From: Bacillus benzoevorans
GTDB taxonomy: Bacteria; Bacillota; Bacilli; Bacillales; Cytobacillaceae
NCBI RefSeq assembly: GCF_014207535.1
Contig: NZ_JACHGK010000002.1
Coordinates: 420,938-484,937, forward strand
DNA length: 64,000 bases
Reading direction: 5' to 3'
Each line of letters opens with the position of its first letter. Positions within the stretch are counted from its first letter, which is position 1. Both the position numbers and the translations under genes were made by a program. Positions 8,405 to 17,439 of this stretch are shown piece after piece. The notes below the pieces were generated by a model. The model was given only the letters and a program-made list of their open reading frames with translations, did no database searches and had not been told where the DNA came from.

Positions 8405-9592
8405 ATGGAAACAGTAATTGAAAACAAAGGACTTATTGAAAACAAAGCTCTTTATGAGGAAATTATGCAAAAAGCAAAACGTATCGGTGAAACTGCGGAG
8501 TTAGGTGCGTTGGAAGCAGATAACAACTCGACAATTTCTCAATGCGTTGCAGATATTATTCGCGAGGAAGAAATTCACCGTTTAATTTTACCAAAAGAGT
8601 TTGGTTATCCACAACTCGATTGGCGTACATTCGTTGATATGGTAAGTACAGTTGGTTACTATAATTTATCTGCTTCATGGTTAACATACTTCTTCTCAGC
8701 GCACAACTCTTGGGTATGCTACTATCCAAAGCATATTCGAGATGAAGTTATTAATCAAGGAGGATTCGTAGCCGACGTATTTGCACCAGTCGGAAAAGTA
8801 GAACCTGTTGAAGGAGGCTACGTCGTTTCTGGTGAGTACCATTTTGTAAGCGGCATCAATTTCTGTGACTGGGTTGGCGTTGGTGCAATAATGCAATTTG
8901 AAGACAATGACAAGCCTGAGCGTGTAGGTATTTTGTTAAAAGTGTCTGATTTAGAGCTTATAAAAAATTGGGATCCCCTTGGTCTACGGGGAACTGGTAG
9001 TAATACATTAATCGTCAACGAAGTATTTGTTAAGCCTGATGCAATATTACGCTTTAGCAAAATTATTGAAAAGAGCCAGCCACCGTATGAAGATTTCGAT
9101 CAAGACTACTTATACTACAACACACCATTTTACCCTGGCTTCTACGTAGGGTTCGCAGCAATGGCTGTTGGTGGCGCAGAGCGTGTAGTTGAAGAATTCG
9201 AAAAGCATACAGCGGGTCGCGTGCGCTTCACTGGCGTAAACGAAAAAGACTCTCCTACAAGCCAACGTGTGCTTGCTAAGTTAAAGATTGAAATGCTTTC
9301 TGCTAAAGCTTTATTAACTGAATACATCACCATGATGGAAACAGATAAAGGTGGTCCATACGAAGGTGCAAAATATAAGGCAATCCGTGCTGAAATTATC
9401 GATAAGTGTACACAAATTGGCGTAAAAGCACTACTGACTTTAGGCGGACATGCCTTATTAAAAGGACATCCAGTAGAGTTATTCACTCGTGATTTAATCG
9501 CAATCGGAACACATATTACTTCTTTATATGAAGATGGCATGTTAGGTTACGGTAGACATTTATTCGGAGTTAATACAAACATTCAAGGATAA
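8405..9592 (+). CDS. Acyl-CoA-dehydrogenase-fold flavin-dependent aromatic hydroxylase (oxygenase component)
   Basis: A 395-residue protein of the acyl-CoA dehydrogenase fold, closest in appearance to HsaA and p-hydroxyphenylacetate hydroxylase C2, which use reduced flavin and O2 to hydroxylate phenols. Family features include LPKEFGYPQLDWRTF near residue 60, SWLTYFFSAHNSW near 93, and DPLGLRGTGSNTL near 193. The ACAD catalytic Glu context is absent. I chose the ATG at 8405 because GAAAGGAA lies nine bases upstream. Oxygenases of this type need a separate flavin reductase; none lies in this cluster. The product would feed the extradiol dioxygenase gene, which lies on the same strand after the structured repeat. 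Confidence 0.8.
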   Translation: METVIENKGLIENKALYEEIMQKAKRIGETAELGALEADNNSTISQCVADIIREEEIHRLILPKEFGYPQLDWRTFVDMVSTVGYYNLSASWLTYFFSAHNSWVCYYPKHIRDEVINQGGFVADVFAPVGKVEPVEGGYVVSGEYHFVSGINFCDWVGVGAIMQFEDNDKPERVGILLKVSDLELIKNWDPLGLRGTGSNTLIVNEVFVKPDAILRFSKIIEKSQPPYEDFDQDYLYYNTPFYPGFYVGFAAMAVGGAERVVEEFEKHTAGRVRFTGVNEKDSPTSQRVLAKLKIEMLSAKALLTEYITMMETDKGGPYEGAKYKAIRAEIIDKCTQIGVKALLTLGGHALLKGHPVELFTRDLIAIGTHITSLYEDGMLGYGRHLFGVNTNIQG

Positions 9593-9612
9593 TTTATCAA
9601 ATACACCTTGCG

Positions 9613-9817
9613 TATTTGCGCCCGATTTTTTTCGAGCTTGCTCGAAAAATTCACTTTGAAAAATCGAGGCATCCTCCTGAGGCTTTACTTTATTCAGCCG
9701 GGGTTAACCCCCCGCTGAATCGGTAAAGATATTGCATTCATCCCACCATTTATATAAGTGGGGGACCTCTGCTCCTGCGATTACTCGTCGCAAAAAACAC
9801 TTGCTGAATAAAATAAA
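9613..9817. repeat. Structured intergenic repeat, copy 2
   Basis: This is the second copy of the element at 2083-2253. It lies between the hydroxylase and dioxygenase genes and fills the 298-base gap. It keeps TTTTTCGAG/CTCGAAAAA (9630s-9640s), the outer arms (9684-9698 with 9803-9817, one mismatch), an inner GGGGTTAACCCC hairpin near 9700 and a CCCAC/GTGGG stem. About 30 extra bases sit before the right arm. Two arm positions differ from copy 1 on both sides, and pairing is preserved. Confidence 0.75.
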
Positions 9818-9890
9818 AGGTGATTTAAAGAGTAGATTCGTATTTTACATGTCCAGATATAAAAATAACCATCGATGAGGTGAATATTTA

Positions 9891-10856
9891 ATGGAAAAAT
9901 TCATTTATGCGCCAGAAATTGCAAAATTAGGACACGTTGCCTTAGTCACAAAGGACTTAGAAAAATCATTATGGTTCTTTAAAGAAGTAATCGGTTTAGA
10001 GGAAACATGTGAAGTCAATGGTACACATTATTTACGTGCATGGGGGGATTTTGAGCACCACACCCTATCCATTACAGCCGGTGAAACATCATATATCGAT
10101 CATATTGGCTGGAAGGCAAAACGCCGTGAAGATGTTGCGAATTTTGCCCGATTATTAGAGGATGCTGGAACAGAGGTACGCTGGATTGAAGCTGGTGAAG
10201 AAGCAGGTCAAGGCAAAGCGCTCCGTTTTGAATTACCAAGTGGACACCGTTTCGAAATTTATTTCGACATGGAAAAACCAGCAGCAGCAGAAGACCGCAA
10301 ATCAGTGCTGAAAAATCAAGTCTATAAATCCTGGGCAAAAGGTGTTTCACCACGCCGCATTGACCATGTCAATCTGCAAACATCGATAGATAATAACCTC
10401 ATTGTAAACTATTTAAAAGAAACATTAGGCTTTAAATTGAGGGAATACCTAGTTAATTCTGACGATAAACAAGTAGTAGGCTGGATGAGTGTGACAAATT
10501 TAGTACACGATATGGCGATGATGACGAAACCTTCAGTTGAAGCAAATCAAATGCATCATATCGCTTTCTGGATGGATAACGCCCAAGACATTTTACGCGC
10601 GGCGGACATTTTATGTGAAAATGAAGTTGGTTTTGTTGGACCTGGTAAACATGGTATTTCTCAGGCGATGTATGTTTATGTAAAAGATCCGGGCAGCGGC
10701 CTGCGGGTTGAAATTTTCACAAATAGCTACCTAATCTTTGAGCCAGATTGGGAGCCTATTAAATGGAGCTATGAAGAATACTTGAAATACGGCTCTACCT
10801 ATTGGGGTGATCGTCGACGCGACGACGTAAGCCGGGACCAACCAGTAAAAGCATAA
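9891..10856 (+). CDS. Extradiol (catechol 2,3-) dioxygenase, VOC family
   Basis: The 321-residue enzyme has two vicinal-oxygen-chelate modules, as in BphC and catechol 2,3-dioxygenase, which use Fe(II) to cleave catechols next to the two hydroxyls. Likely metal ligands are His 159 (RRIDHVNLQ), His 222 or 223 (MHHIAFW) and Glu 274 (LRVEIFTNS), spaced as in BphC (146, 210, 260). The N-terminal module (14-70) keeps the fold. GAGGTG precedes the ATG at 9891. It completes a hydroxylate, cleave, hydrolyse set with the two upstream genes. The exact catechol is unknown. Confidence 0.88.
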   Translation: MEKFIYAPEIAKLGHVALVTKDLEKSLWFFKEVIGLEETCEVNGTHYLRAWGDFEHHTLSITAGETSYIDHIGWKAKRREDVANFARLLEDAGTEVRWIEAGEEAGQGKALRFELPSGHRFEIYFDMEKPAAAEDRKSVLKNQVYKSWAKGVSPRRIDHVNLQTSIDNNLIVNYLKETLGFKLREYLVNSDDKQVVGWMSVTNLVHDMAMMTKPSVEANQMHHIAFWMDNAQDILRAADILCENEVGFVGPGKHGISQAMYVYVKDPGSGLRVEIFTNSYLIFEPDWEPIKWSYEEYLKYGSTYWGDRRRDDVSRDQPVKA

Positions 10857-10943
10857 CAAGGCTCTCACACTATCGGCATTCCTAATAAACAGAGGAGTAT
10901 TGCCCAGTTATCAAGATCTAAATTAAATAAATGTAGATAAATG

Positions 10944-10987
10944 AAAGGACATAACATATTTTATATGACTAATATGTTATGTCCTTT
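10944..10987. terminator. Terminator after the extradiol dioxygenase gene
   Basis: A perfect 17-base stem (10944-10960 with 10971-10987) around a 10-base loop, followed by TTTT on the plus strand. It ends the meta-cleavage operon. Confidence 0.9.
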
Positions 10988-11062
10988 TCTACTTCACAAT
11001 CGCCCGATTGCTGAAGATATAAAAAAAAGAATCAATACTTCACTATTCTTTTAGTAACACAC

Positions 11063-11166
11063 TTCGTTGAAGGAATATTCATCAAACTGAGCAGCTGGAA
11101 GTCTTGGAGAAAGCATTAGATTCAATGCCCGAAGTTTTAGAGTGTCATTGCATAACGGGAGAATAT
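11063..11166 (+). pseudogene. Lrp/AsnC regulator relic
   Basis: Two short frames on the plus strand resemble consecutive parts of the Lrp/AsnC C-terminal (RAM) domain: FVEGIFIKLSS from 11063, then, shifted by one frame, LDSMPEVLECHCITGEY to 11166. PEVLEC followed by TGEY is characteristic of the family. The normal DYLLKV continuation is missing. I infer a decayed fragment. It sits at the left edge of the large catabolic island. Confidence 0.4.
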
Positions 11167-11191
11167 AAAGGACTTTTTCAACAGAGTGAAA

Positions 11192-11221
11192 CAGAGGAGA
11201 ACTATAATTAGTTCTCCTCTG
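11192..11221 (-). terminator. Terminator-like hairpin after the aconitase gene
   Basis: A perfect 13-base stem CAGAGGAGAACTA/TAGTTCTCCTCTG with a 4-base loop lies 24 bases after the aconitase stop. The T-run that follows on the minus strand is weak (TTTCACTC). Confidence 0.7.
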
Positions 11222-11244
11222 TCTATATAATGGGTTATAAATCG

Positions 11245-13893
11245 TCAACTAGTCAAACTCTTTTTCTCTTTCCAATGGCCCAGAATGCTTTGAAAAACAC
11301 CCTGCTTCAAATAAAGCTCAATTTCCATCATGGTATCCAAACGAAGCACTGTCTGGAACGAAATCCTTGAACCATTTGCTTTAATCGCTTCAACCCTCAC
11401 CTTTTGTAACGGACTAAGCGGCTCGTTCAACCCGATGATGGAGTATGTTTCCAGACCGGTCAGCTTCAGCGATTCATCGTTTTCTCCAGGCATAAATTGA
11501 AGCGGGATAATCCCCATCATAGCCAAGTTGCTGCGGTGAATTCGTTCAAAGCTTTCCGCGATGACCGCCTTGACCCCGAGAAGATAGGTACCCTTAGCAG
11601 CCCAATCCCGTGCACTCCCCATTCCATAGTCCTTGCCGGCTAAGATGATCAGCGGCGTATGTTCCTGTTGGTACCTTCTAGATGCAGAATAGACATCCAT
11701 TTCTTCCCCGCTCGGTACATATAGGGTATAACCACCTGTCCTATCGATGAGTTTATTCTTTAGCCTAGGATGGGCGAAAGTACCCCTAACTAGTACTTCA
11801 TGGTTTCCTCTGCGTGAACCGTAAGAATTGAAGTTGGCGGGTTCGACGTTCTGCTCAACAAGGTATTGTCCAGCGGTACTTTCATATGGGATGTGGCCGA
11901 CAGGCGAAATATGGTCTGTCGTGATGGAATCTCCTACCATTAACAAGACTCTGGCTTGATGAATATCTCCAGGCTGTTGTTCCTGGGGTCCCACTTTGAA
12001 GAAAGGAGACGCTTTAAAATACGTAGACTGATCATCCCACCTAAAAATCGGTTGAGCATCATATTTTAGACTACGCCATCTCTCGTCTCCTTCAAACACG
12101 TTTTCATAGGCTTCACGATAAACATCGGATGTAATCGTGGAATCTACTAAGCTGGAAATTTCCTCAGAACTCGGCCAAATATCCTTTAAATAGATATCTT
12201 TTCCCGATGAAGTTTGACTGAGCGGTTCGCATGCCATATCAATATCCATAGTTCCTGCGATGGCAAAAGCGATGACCAAAGGAGGAGAGACCAAATAGTT
12301 CGCTTTGACTAAGGCGTGAATGCGTCCTTCAAAATTACGGTTTCCGCTTAGTACGGCAGCAACCGTTAATTCATGTTCCTGAATCGCTTTTTCCGCTTCT
12401 TCACCCAGTTTTCCACTGTTGCCAACGCATACTGCACAACCGTAACCGGCATGATAAAATCCCAGCTTTTCTAAATATGGAAGTAGACCTGCTTTTTGTA
12501 AATAGGCTGTAACCGCTCTTGATCCAGGGGCCAAAGAAGTCTGAATCGTTTTAGGCACGGTTAAGCCGTACTCCACCGCCTTCTTGGCCAAAAGTCCTGC
12601 ACCTATCATATTATATGGGTTTGCTGTATTCGTACAGCTTGTGATGGCTGCAATCACGATAGAGCCGTCCTTCAATGGTGTGCTCTGGGTATTCATCCCA
12701 TTAGAGCTGCGTGACAGAGACTTGGGAAAAGATTCTCTCACCGCAGAAATCTGCATTCTATCTTGCGGTCTCCTTGGACCCGAAACACTTGCTTCAACCG
12801 TTTGTAAATCAAATGTTATGAAGTTGGAATAAGATGGTCCCTTCTTGTTGGAATCGGAAAAATGGAACAATCCTTGTGCTTTACAATATCGCTCCACAAG
12901 CTCAACCTCATCATCTCGTTTACCCGTCATGCGCAAAAATTTTAATGTCTCCTCATCAACCGGAAAGAAGCCGCAGGTGGCCCCATATTCCGGTGCCATA
13001 TTGGAAATGGTCGCCCGATCGGGAAGGGAAAGACCCTTCAAACCGGGTCCAAAAAATTCGACGAATTTGCCTACGACATTGTGCTTTCTTAGAAGCTGAG
13101 TTATTGTTAAGGCAACATCTGTCGCCGTCACTCCCTCGTTCAGCTGCCCCGTAATTTCAACACCCACCACTTCAGGTATAGAGATACTAACCGGGAGCCC
13201 CAGCATAGCCGCTTCCGCTTCGATTCCTCCAACCCCCCAGCCCAGCACACCTAACGCATTCACCATCGTAGTGTGAGAATCCGTACCGATGACCATTTCA
13301 GGATGAGCCATTCTCCCATGATCTTGAGTCGTTACTTGTACAACTTTTGTCAAACATTCCAAATTCACTTGATGAATGATGCCACTTGCCGGTGGTACAA
13401 CGCGAAAGCCTGTAAAAGATTGCTGTGCCCACTTTAAAAACTCATACCTTTCCTGATTACGTTCATATTCTTTGTGAAGATTATTTGTAAAAGCCGAAGC
13501 CGTTCCATAATCATCCACTTGAACCGAATGATCAATAACCAAATCAACGGGAATAACGGGATTTACATGATTGGGATCGATTCCTTCCTCCATTAATCGT
13601 TGACGAAGTGACACCAAGTCGACTAAGGCCGGGACACCCGATGCGTCCTGCATAATGACTCTTGTGGGCAGAAACGGTATTTCAACCGGTTCATTGGAGC
13701 TTAGGCCTGAAGCCACCCGGATCAAATCCTCCTTTGTAAGCCCAAGCCTGCTTTGATTTCGCATGAGCGATTCAAGCAAAATCCTTATTGTGTATGGCAA
13801 GTCATTTACATTCACCGCTCCACTTTGTCCAAACGCCTGCAGACTGTTTATCGTAACCGGTCCATTGGCAGTACATAACATTTGCTGATACAC
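11245..13893 (-). CDS. acnA: Aconitate hydratase (AcnA type)
   Basis: The 882-residue protein matches AcnA/IRP-type aconitases, which interconvert citrate and isocitrate through cis-aconitate with a [4Fe-4S] cluster. Cluster Cys are visible in ITSCTNT (about 418) and in YGCAVCVGNSG (about 484 and 487). IGTDSHTTM and GMGSARDWAAKG, the substrate-binding loops, are intact. The start is a GTG at 13893, seven bases after GGAGG. It is the last gene of the minus-strand catabolic run, 29 bases after the first HMG-CoA-lyase-like gene. A housekeeping citB would be expected elsewhere, so this is probably a dedicated copy. It could also act on a related substrate such as 2-methylcitrate or another tricarboxylate. 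Confidence 0.9.
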   Translation of the reverse strand: MYQQMLCTANGPVTINSLQAFGQSGAVNVNDLPYTIRILLESLMRNQSRLGLTKEDLIRVASGLSSNEPVEIPFLPTRVIMQDASGVPALVDLVSLRQRLMEEGIDPNHVNPVIPVDLVIDHSVQVDDYGTASAFTNNLHKEYERNQERYEFLKWAQQSFTGFRVVPPASGIIHQVNLECLTKVVQVTTQDHGRMAHPEMVIGTDSHTTMVNALGVLGWGVGGIEAEAAMLGLPVSISIPEVVGVEITGQLNEGVTATDVALTITQLLRKHNVVGKFVEFFGPGLKGLSLPDRATISNMAPEYGATCGFFPVDEETLKFLRMTGKRDDEVELVERYCKAQGLFHFSDSNKKGPSYSNFITFDLQTVEASVSGPRRPQDRMQISAVRESFPKSLSRSSNGMNTQSTPLKDGSIVIAAITSCTNTANPYNMIGAGLLAKKAVEYGLTVPKTIQTSLAPGSRAVTAYLQKAGLLPYLEKLGFYHAGYGCAVCVGNSGKLGEEAEKAIQEHELTVAAVLSGNRNFEGRIHALVKANYLVSPPLVIAFAIAGTMDIDMACEPLSQTSSGKDIYLKDIWPSSEEISSLVDSTITSDVYREAYENVFEGDERWRSLKYDAQPIFRWDDQSTYFKASPFFKVGPQEQQPGDIHQARVLLMVGDSITTDHISPVGHIPYESTAGQYLVEQNVEPANFNSYGSRRGNHEVLVRGTFAHPRLKNKLIDRTGGYTLYVPSGEEMDVYSASRRYQQEHTPLIILAGKDYGMGSARDWAAKGTYLLGVKAVIAESFERIHRSNLAMMGIIPLQFMPGENDESLKLTGLETYSIIGLNEPLSPLQKVRVEAIKANGSRISFQTVLRLDTMMEIELYLKQGVFQSILGHWKEKKSLTS

Positions 13894-13922
13894 TCGAGAT
13901 CCTCCATTTCTCCCACACTAAA

Positions 13923-14867
13923 CTATAATTTAACCTTTTGTTGAGTCTTTAGACTAACAGATAAATCCGAGCATTTGCCCGCTTTCAGAAGAAAACTGTC
14001 TGCATATTGCGGAAGACTTTGCTGTAAATCCTTCGCCGCCTCCAACACTTTGTCTAAAGAAACACCGGTATGAATCCCCATTTCCTCAAATCCGTGAATC
14101 AAATCCTCCGAAGCTATATTACCGCTCGCTCCGGGTGCATAGGGACAGCCTCCCAATCCGCCGGCAGAGCTGTCAAAATGAACAATGCCTTCCTCCCAGC
14201 CTGCAACGGCATTTGCAAATGCCATTCCTCTTGTATTATGAAGATGAAGGGAAAAGGTGAAGTCTGGAAAACTTCTCATTAATTCACGAACATTGTTTTT
14301 AATTCGTACTGGATTTGCCATACCCGTTGTATCCGCAAGTGAAACCTCCTTAATTCCTAAGGAACGATATCGTTCACAAATCATCACTAGACGTTCAACT
14401 GGAATTTCACCTTCATAGGGGCAGCCAAAGGCAACAGAAATCGACCCTGAAATCTTTATACTGCTTTTTTCCGCAAGGTCAACTAATGGAACAAACTTTT
14501 GAAAAGCCTCTTCCGTCTTGCAGTTTGCATTACTGATGCTATGGGAATCGGAAGCTGACAGCATCAGCTTCACCTTGTCCACCCCGGCTGCAATCGCTCT
14601 CTCCAAGCCACGGACATTCGGAACAAGCGCTCGAAGCTTCACATGTTCTGAGCGTTTCATTCTTTTCAACACTTCATCCGCATCCTTTAATTGCGGGATT
14701 GCTTTCGGATGCACAAAAGAGGTTACTTCAATTTGCTTGTAGCCGCAATCAATTAATTGATTGATTATTCTGACTTTTTCTTCTGTTGGAATCCATTCAC
14801 TGACGCTTTGAAACCCGTCCCTTGGACAAACCTCGGTAATCGTAACTTCTTTATTAGCCAAACTCAA
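13923..14867 (-). CDS. HMG-CoA lyase-like enzyme 1
   Basis: A 314-residue DRE-TIM metallolyase. The family splits 3-hydroxy-3-methylglutaryl-CoA into acetyl-CoA and acetoacetate. Key sites are present: CPRDGFQ (Arg of the DRE motif), SFVHPKAIPQ, HLHNTRGMA (metal His) and GLGGCPYAPGASGN, the flexible loop with the catalytic Cys. It is nine bases after a CaiB/BaiF CoA-transferase, so the two probably activate and cleave the same acid. No 3-methylcrotonyl-CoA carboxylase is present, so ordinary leucine breakdown is not supported. A GGAGTG site precedes the ATG at 14867. Confidence 0.85.
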   Translation of the reverse strand: MSLANKEVTITEVCPRDGFQSVSEWIPTEEKVRIINQLIDCGYKQIEVTSFVHPKAIPQLKDADEVLKRMKRSEHVKLRALVPNVRGLERAIAAGVDKVKLMLSASDSHSISNANCKTEEAFQKFVPLVDLAEKSSIKISGSISVAFGCPYEGEIPVERLVMICERYRSLGIKEVSLADTTGMANPVRIKNNVRELMRSFPDFTFSLHLHNTRGMAFANAVAGWEEGIVHFDSSAGGLGGCPYAPGASGNIASEDLIHGFEEMGIHTGVSLDKVLEAAKDLQQSLPQYADSFLLKAGKCSDLSVSLKTQQKVKL

Positions 14868-14875
14868 ACACTCCT

Positions 14876-16087
14876 TTAGATCACTTTTTTCTCTTTTAAA
14901 CTAGCAATGGTGCCTTCATCCAACTCCAATAGTTTCTTTAGAATTTCATCATTATGTTCGCCTAAATCTGGAGCAATTTGCCTGATGGAACCAGGTGTTT
15001 CAGAAAATTTTGGAACAACACCAGGGATTTTCACTGTACCCAGTCGTGGATGTTCAACTTCAACAATATTCTCCCTCGCATTATACTGAGGATCTGTGAA
15101 AATATCCTTGATGCTGTAGATTTGACTCATCGGTACGCCGCATTCGTCGAGGAGATGCTGCAGTTCATCCTTTGTTTTCGTTTTCACCCAATCAGAAACG
15201 ATTCCATTCACTTCATCAAATCTCGTTAAGCGGACTGAGTTAGTATGATAGCGTTCATCCGTTAGCATATCCTCCCGACTCATGGCCTTTGCCAAGCGCT
15301 CAAAGGTCTTATCGGAGCTCGTAACCAAAATGATCCATTGTCCGTCTTTAGTTAGAAAATTCCCTGCCGGTGCTGAATGGCCGCTCAATCCTGGTGATCT
15401 CTCCTTGATGGTGCCAGTCTGATCATAGTCCGTGATCAAAAATTCCATCATTCTGAACATTGATTCATATAAGCTGACATCTACGTATTGTCCTGTTCCT
15501 TCATCTTGACAATCCCTGTGGTACAAGGCAGTAACCGCCGCAAAGGCAACATAAATTCCCGTCACATAATCGGTTAAGGAGAAAGATGGACTAATTGGCG
15601 GGCGATCAGGGTAGCCGTGCAAATACGTAAACCCACTGAAGGCTGTAGCGGGTGTGCCGAAACCTGCTTTGTGTGAATAAGGTCCGGTCTGTCCATAGCC
15701 TGTTACCCTGATCATGACTAAATCAGGATTGATTTTTTTCAGATCTTCATAGCCAACTCCCCATTTTTCCAATGTACCAGTTCGGAAGTTTTCAATGACC
15801 ATATCCGATTTGCTAACCAGTTTCCGCAGAATGTCCTTGCCCTCTTCCTGGTGTAAATCCAACGTAATTGATTTCTTGTTCCGCGCCATGCCTGGCCATC
15901 TTAATCCTTCTCCTTTAAAATAGGGTCCTAGATTACGTAGTGGATCACCGACATCGGGCATTTCAACTTTAATGACCTCTGCACCAAAATCGCCAAGAAG
16001 TGTGGCACCGTAAGGAGCTGCAATAACGGTTGACAGATCAAGAATACGGATACCCTCTAAGGGACCTCTCAATTTATTGAATTTCAT
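14876..16087 (-). CDS. CaiB/BaiF-type (class III) CoA-transferase 1
   Basis: The 403-residue protein has the class III CoA-transferase pattern: GIRILDLSTVIAAPYG (12-27), GDFGAEVIKVE (32-42), NKKSITLDL, and a likely catalytic Asp in SLTDYVTGIY near residue 172. Such enzymes move CoA between a donor such as succinyl-CoA and a carboxylic acid. GGGAGTGG precedes the ATG at 16087. It heads a three-gene unit with the lyase and aconitase, separated from the gentisate genes by a hairpin. The acid used is unknown. Confidence 0.88.
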   Translation of the reverse strand: MKFNKLRGPLEGIRILDLSTVIAAPYGATLLGDFGAEVIKVEMPDVGDPLRNLGPYFKGEGLRWPGMARNKKSITLDLHQEEGKDILRKLVSKSDMVIENFRTGTLEKWGVGYEDLKKINPDLVMIRVTGYGQTGPYSHKAGFGTPATAFSGFTYLHGYPDRPPISPSFSLTDYVTGIYVAFAAVTALYHRDCQDEGTGQYVDVSLYESMFRMMEFLITDYDQTGTIKERSPGLSGHSAPAGNFLTKDGQWIILVTSSDKTFERLAKAMSREDMLTDERYHTNSVRLTRFDEVNGIVSDWVKTKTKDELQHLLDECGVPMSQIYSIKDIFTDPQYNARENIVEVEHPRLGTVKIPGVVPKFSETPGSIRQIAPDLGEHNDEILKKLLELDEGTIASLKEKKVI

Positions 16088-16146
16088 GTATGACCACTCC
16101 CTTTCATTTATCTAATCAAATGATTTCTCTTTAGAAAAAGATATAC

Positions 16147-16190
16147 GTAAAGGCTATATCCACGGATGTAAAAAGGAATATAGCCTTTAC
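16147..16190 (-). terminator. Hairpin between the flavin hydroxylase and CoA-transferase 1 genes
   Basis: A perfect 12-base stem GTAAAGGCTATA/TATAGCCTTTAC (16147-16158 with 16179-16190) with a 20-base loop. On the minus strand only a distant T-run (CTTTTTC) follows. It may end the gentisate unit or attenuate the genes after it. Confidence 0.55.
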
Positions 16191-16221
16191 AATATCTGAG
16201 GCAGTACCTGCCACCTTAATT

Positions 16222-17406
16222 TCAAACAGTGGTAAGAGTTCTCTCTTTATATAACCAATCCAAATACGTGTAATCGTCTGCTGAGCGATTCAGCATGATG
16301 GTGTTGCGCAGCAGCCTTGTTACCGAATCTTCAGCATGCTTGATTTCTCCCCAGGTTCTTGCTCCTCGTTGAACCTGTGTCGCTCTTGGAATACGCTCCT
16401 GTTGATATTCATCCAATGCTTTTACAATATTTGAACCGTTATCACGCAATTTTTCCGTTAAACAAACAGCATCTTCAAGGGCTTGACAAGCCCCCTGTGC
16501 TAGATATTGCAGCATCGCATGTGCACTATCGCCAAGCAATGTCACGCGATTAGTTGACCATTTTTCCAGCGGTTCGATATCAAATAGCTTTGTGATCATA
16601 CCGTTTTCAGCGAACTTCAGGGATTCTTTAATGGTTGAATAGCTCTCACCAAACATCTGATGAAGCTCCTCCGCCGTTCCCCAATCATCAGAGTTCTCAT
16701 TATATTTGTAGCTTTTGAATACGGCTACTTGGTTAATCACACTCTTATGACGTACTGGATATTGAACCAAATGGATGCCAGGCCCAATCCATGTTAATTT
16801 CTCATCCCAATCGATATCAATCGTCATTTCTGACATAGGAACAGTAAAGCGATAGGCCACATATTGAGAGACAACTGGATCCGCTTGACTTACTAGTTTA
16901 CGTGTCATTGAACGGATACCATCCGCACCTATCACTATTTCCGCTTGTAATACCGCCCCGTTTTCACAACGCAATTCTACATAATCGGCGAATTCCTTAA
17001 CGGATTCCAATTTATGATTAGTTAAGAATGAAACATGATCTAAAGATTGACATGCCTTTAGCAACACACTATGCAAATCGGAACGATGGATAACGATGTA
17101 CGGATATCCAAAGCGCTCTTGGAAGGAATCCCCAAATTGTACGGCCGATAGCTCCTTGCCGCTTAACGCATCCATAAACACATGACGGCGAGGAAACACC
17201 GCCTGCTTATAGACTTCATCCAAGACCCCCAAAGAATCAAGCGCCCGCAAGCCATTCGGACCTACCTGCAATCCAGCTCCCACTTCACCAAACTGTGGTG
17301 CCTGCTCAAGTATTGTTACTTTTTTTCCTAATTTAGCAATTCCGTAAGCAGCGGCTAAACCACCGATTCCACCGCCGACAACGATAACCTCTTTAACTTC
17401 TCCCAT
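16222..17406 (-). CDS. FAD-dependent monooxygenase, 3-hydroxybenzoate 6-hydroxylase-like
   Basis: A 394-residue class A flavoprotein hydroxylase. The dinucleotide-binding motif GGGIGG is at 11-16, the DG motif is in VIGADGIRS, and the second FAD motif RVTLLGDSAHAM lies near 290. The following LQYLAQGACQALEDA is typical of the 3-hydroxybenzoate 6-hydroxylase and salicylate hydroxylase group. Gentisate dioxygenase lies immediately upstream on the same strand (33 bases), so conversion of 3-hydroxybenzoate (or salicylate) to gentisate with NAD(P)H is the best assignment. I prefer the ATG at 17406, six bases after GGGGTG; in-frame GTG and ATG codons 6-9 bases earlier are possible. Confidence 0.85.
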   Translation of the reverse strand: MGEVKEVIVVGGGIGGLAAAYGIAKLGKKVTILEQAPQFGEVGAGLQVGPNGLRALDSLGVLDEVYKQAVFPRRHVFMDALSGKELSAVQFGDSFQERFGYPYIVIHRSDLHSVLLKACQSLDHVSFLTNHKLESVKEFADYVELRCENGAVLQAEIVIGADGIRSMTRKLVSQADPVVSQYVAYRFTVPMSEMTIDIDWDEKLTWIGPGIHLVQYPVRHKSVINQVAVFKSYKYNENSDDWGTAEELHQMFGESYSTIKESLKFAENGMITKLFDIEPLEKWSTNRVTLLGDSAHAMLQYLAQGACQALEDAVCLTEKLRDNGSNIVKALDEYQQERIPRATQVQRGARTWGEIKHAEDSVTRLLRNTIMLNRSADDYTYLDWLYKERTLTTV

Positions 17407-17439
17407 TACCATCACCCCATCAATTAAATTATGATTCTA

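Noticed and set aside
11051..11248. A 65-codon minus-strand frame after the aconitase gene
   Set aside because: It spans the terminator hairpin and has no family match; the plus strand there fits an Lrp relic better.
12584..13154. Plus-strand frames opposite the aconitase gene
   Set aside because: Shadows of a well-conserved gene.
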